A stretch of DNA of 64,000 nt from NCBI RefSeq assembly GCF_025950085.1, contig NZ_JAPDDS010000005.1:310001-374000 (forward strand). The letters run 5' to 3'. This DNA is from Luteolibacter flavescens (lineage in GTDB: Bacteria; Verrucomicrobiota; Verrucomicrobiia; Verrucomicrobiales; Akkermansiaceae). The translations under genes were made by a program, and so were the position numbers. Position 1 is the first letter of the stretch. Each line of letters starts with the position of its first letter. Positions 61,900 through 64,000 of the stretch are shown here, one piece after another. The notes below the pieces were generated by a model, which did no database searches, was not told where the DNA came from, and saw only the letters and a list, made by a program, of their open reading frames with translations.

Positions 61900-61978
61900 C
61901 AATGCTTTTGCCGCGTAGTTAACTCCTTTGACAAACCGGCAGGAGCGGTGATCGCTTCTACCGAATCAAACTAACGCC

Positions 61979-62410
61979 ATGGCACGTACCAGCACCTATC
62001 TGAATTTCCCCCGCAACACGGAGGAAGCCTTCCGCTTCTACCAGTCCGTCTTCCAGACGGAGCTGGGCGAGATCCATCGCATGGGCAGCGTGCCGCCGAA
62101 TCCGGAGCAGCCGTTGGCGGAGGAGGACAAGGATCTGGTGCTGCACGTCGAGCTACCGATCCTGGGCGGGCACGTCCTGATGGGCACCGATGCGCCGGAG
62201 TCGATGGGCTTCAACTGCAAGCCGGGGACCAATGTCTATCTCAACCTGGAGCCGGACACGCGTGAGGAAGCGGACCGGCTTTTCAGCGCGCTCACCGAGG
62301 GAGGCAAGGTCGAGATGCCGCTGCAAGACATGTTCTGGGGTGCTTACTTCGGCTCGCTCACCGATCGCTTCGGCGTGCAGTGGATGGTGAACTGCGCGAC
62401 TCCGGCTTGA
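61979..62410 (+). CDS. VOC-family (PhnB-like) protein
   Basis: 143 residues. Two beta-alpha-beta-beta-beta modules of the vicinal-oxygen-chelate fold: STYLNFPRNTEEAFRFYQSV, HVELPILGGHVLMGTDAP, GTNVYLNLEPDTREEADRLF and GAYFGSLTDRFGVQWMVNC. The PhnB-like subgroup has no agreed reaction. It is a single gene ended by a large hairpin. Confidence 0.9.
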   Translation: MARTSTYLNFPRNTEEAFRFYQSVFQTELGEIHRMGSVPPNPEQPLAEEDKDLVLHVELPILGGHVLMGTDAPESMGFNCKPGTNVYLNLEPDTREEADRLFSALTEGGKVEMPLQDMFWGAYFGSLTDRFGVQWMVNCATPA

Positions 62411-62416
62411 GCCCCC

Positions 62417-62484
62417 GTGGCCACGGCATCCTGCCGCGAGCCTTCCTGCGAAGAGGCTTGCGGCAGGATGCCGCAGCCACTTTT
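62417..62484 (+). terminator. Very long hairpin after the VOC gene
   Basis: Outer GTGG/CCAC, then a perfect 14-bp stem CGGCATCCTGCCGC (62424-62437) with GCGGCAGGATGCCG (62460-62473), a G-T pair and an inner AGCCT/AGGCT stem. It is followed by ACTTTTG. It is much longer than a terminator needs and may be a palindromic repeat element that also terminates. Confidence 0.65.
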
Positions 62485-62485
62485 G

Positions 62486-63508
62486 TTAGACGCTGAGGAA
62501 GCGGTGCTGCACGGCGTGCTGCATCGCCAGCTTCAGCAGCGGGCCGGCATCGTCGCCGAGTTCCGCGCCCACGATCTCGTGTTCCTTCTTCAGGTTCGTG
62601 TGCACGAGGTAGGGGTTGTCGGTATTGATGCAGAAGGGGACGTCGCACTTTTCCAGCAGCCGCACGAAGCCGCCGAGCCACTGGAAGTCCGGAACGACGC
62701 GCGTGACCCGGTTCACGGTGGGGCACAGCTCCAAGCAGATGCCGTGCTCCTGCAGGCGGGCGATGAGGTTTTCGCGCAGCTTGCCCTCGGCGCGGCGGAG
62801 TTCGATGCCGTGGCCGATGCGGTCCGGGCGGATGGCGTCGATCACGCGCATCATGCCCTCGGGGCCGGTGCCTTCGCTTTCCCCGACGTGATAGGTGATC
62901 TTCAGCCCGGCCTCGCGCGCCTTTCCCATCATGGTGCTCACCTCGCTGAGCCACGGGCTGCTCAGCTCCAGCGAGCGTGACTCGGGGCCTGCCATGTCGA
63001 TGCCCACGACGCCGTTCGCGCCATTGAGCGCGCCGCGGCTGCGCCACTTGATCGCGGCATCGATGATCTGCCAATTCGCCTCCAGCGGCATGTCCCGGCC
63101 GAGCGAGAGGATGATGCCGGTGGCCACGCCGTAGTGCAGCGATGCGCGCTCGAGCCCCTGCATCACGGCGAGGATGATGGCGTCCATGGTGTGCAGGCCA
63201 TGGCGCACGCGCTTGAAGGGATTGAAGCGCAACTCCAGCGCCTGCACCTGTGCCCGCCGGTAGGCCTTTGCCACCACTTGGTAGGCCGAGACGCTGGCAG
63301 CGGAGGGCGAGGACTGGATCTCCTCGGTGACCTGGAAGTAGCGGCCGAGGAAGTCATCCAGCGATGCCACCTCGTCCGGCCGCGCGGTCAGCGACTGGTG
63401 GAAGCTCGCGAAATTGTCGAAGCTCGTCCGCAGGCCATTGTCGCAAAGGATCTCCCACAGGACCGACGAGGGAACCGCTCCGCCGAGATGGATGTGCAGG
63501 TCGTGCAT
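62486..63508 (-). CDS. Adenosine-deaminase-family protein
   Basis: 340 residues, metal-dependent deaminase fold. Metal site HIHLGG at residues 5-10, then TYHVGESEG, GHGIELRRAEGKL, CPTVNRVTRV and NTDNPYLVH with the catalytic Asp. The N-terminus is very short before the HxH motif. Members deaminate adenosine, adenine or related nucleosides; substrate specificity cannot be read. The start at 63508 is the only reasonable Met. Confidence 0.93.
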   Translation of the reverse strand: MHDLHIHLGGAVPSSVLWEILCDNGLRTSFDNFASFHQSLTARPDEVASLDDFLGRYFQVTEEIQSSPSAASVSAYQVVAKAYRRAQVQALELRFNPFKRVRHGLHTMDAIILAVMQGLERASLHYGVATGIILSLGRDMPLEANWQIIDAAIKWRSRGALNGANGVVGIDMAGPESRSLELSSPWLSEVSTMMGKAREAGLKITYHVGESEGTGPEGMMRVIDAIRPDRIGHGIELRRAEGKLRENLIARLQEHGICLELCPTVNRVTRVVPDFQWLGGFVRLLEKCDVPFCINTDNPYLVHTNLKKEHEIVGAELGDDAGPLLKLAMQHAVQHRFLSV

Positions 63509-63548
63509 GAGCTATCAAAGCCGTGCGGCAAGCCCGTGGCAAGAGCGG

Positions 63549-64000
63549 CTACTTGAGCGGCACCCGCGTGGAGATCCAGGTGCCGCTGCCGGCATCGCCC
63601 GCGATCCACTCGGCCTCACGCGCGGTCGTTTCTGCCGGCGGGATCATCTTCCAAGCCAGGTTGTCTTGCGTGACCTGGCTGGCCTGCGCCGTCCAGCGGG
63701 GTGGGGGAATCAATTTCACCCGGCTCTGCCAGTTCTTCCCCGCTGAGCACTTCACCTCCCCGGCGGTGGCGGTCAGTTGCACCGGCGAATCCGGCAGCGC
63801 GGATGGCAGTTTCGCATCGCCATCGAAAAGCATCATCACCGGCTCGGCACCCACCGTCAGCCGGTAGCTGCCATCCGGTGACTTCAGTTCCGTGGTGCGT
63901 CCGTCGATGGCGATGTGGGTCATGGCCCGCGTGCCTGCCAGCCGCCACTCCACCTGCCGGGACTTGGTGTCGTTCCAAGTAACCAGCAAGGCATGCTGCC
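63549..64000 (-). CDS. C-terminal part of an unrecognised protein, cut by the window edge
   Basis: About 150 residues read leftwards from the window end with the frame still open there. It is beta-rich (HIAIDGRTTELKSPDGSYRL, GAEPVMMLFDGDAKLPSALP). The style resembles the C-terminal domains of glycoside hydrolases or other exported sugar-acting proteins, but no family can be named. It ends 40 bases upstream of the adenosine-deaminase-family gene on the same strand. Confidence 0.65.
   Translation of the reverse strand, partial: QHALLVTWNDTKSRQVEWRLAGTRAMTHIAIDGRTTELKSPDGSYRLTVGAEPVMMLFDGDAKLPSALPDSPVQLTATAGEVKCSAGKNWQSRVKLIPPPRWTAQASQVTQDNLAWKMIPPAETTAREAEWIAGDAGSGTWISTRVPLK

Overview
The window comes from a GC-rich chromosome that looks like a member of the Verrucomicrobia, probably order Verrucomicrobiales. 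This is inferred from gene content: a paired PSD1-type cytochrome/DUF1501 module, PEP-CTERM-like and repeat-rich exported proteins, DUF5077/DUF3472 and sorbosone-dehydrogenase-like secreted proteins, and a SecY longer than usual. No 16S rRNA gene is present, so the genus cannot be fixed. I see no CRISPR array, prophage, insertion sequence or rRNA gene.

Region 1 (1-3860) holds the 3' end of lepA, a lipoprotein, an exported Bcp-type peroxiredoxin, a tRNA with anticodon CAT, and a MOSC-domain gene broken by two frame lesions. A 565-base gene-free leader follows.

Region 2 (3861-20033) is one long same-strand run: rpsL-rpsG-fusA, the S10 cluster, the spc cluster, secY, adk and map. It has four peculiarities. 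A predicted exported coiled-coil protein sits between rpsS and rplV. rpsN and rpmD are missing from their usual places. S3 and S5 both carry Arg/Gly-rich extensions with the same RGPRGPR core. Most start codons lack a Shine-Dalgarno sequence but have C at -1.

Region 3 (20057-29135) contains a DUF2007/zinc-ribbon protein, an N-acetylmuramoyl-alanine amidase, an SMP-30-type lactonase, the PSD1 cytochrome plus DUF1501 pair, an alpha/beta hydrolase fused to a domain like the C-terminal domain of SAM hydrolases, and trpC.

Region 4 (29268-36242) is a same-strand cluster: an orphan NarL-type response regulator, an acetoacetate-decarboxylase-like protein, a 1009-residue STAND-type ATPase and a large FAD-dependent oxidoreductase. 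The last three genes are tightly packed and the last two overlap. This is one of the best candidates for an undescribed system.

Region 5 (36317-46965) has a large exported LamG/calcium-repeat protein, ruvX, a GH16 glycoside hydrolase, metG, a PEP-CTERM-like protein, a TPR protein, a PpiD/SurA-like chaperone and an RsmA-Nudix fusion. Upstream of the chaperone lies an unexplained minus-strand terminator.

Region 6 (47060-54223) holds a pseudopilin, a TonB/TolA-like protein with ExbB and ExbD, peptide deformylase, an SPF-repeat protein paired with a degenerate MglA-like GTPase, pgsA and gnd.

Region 7 (54340-64000) encodes mostly envelope and exported proteins: a TPR protein, an EF-hand lipoprotein, a membrane protein with a cysteine-rich tail, a cytochrome c plus sorbosone-dehydrogenase-like pair, DUF5077/DUF3472, a small lipoprotein, an L,D-transpeptidase, a VOC protein and an adenosine-deaminase-family protein. 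A partial gene runs off the right edge.
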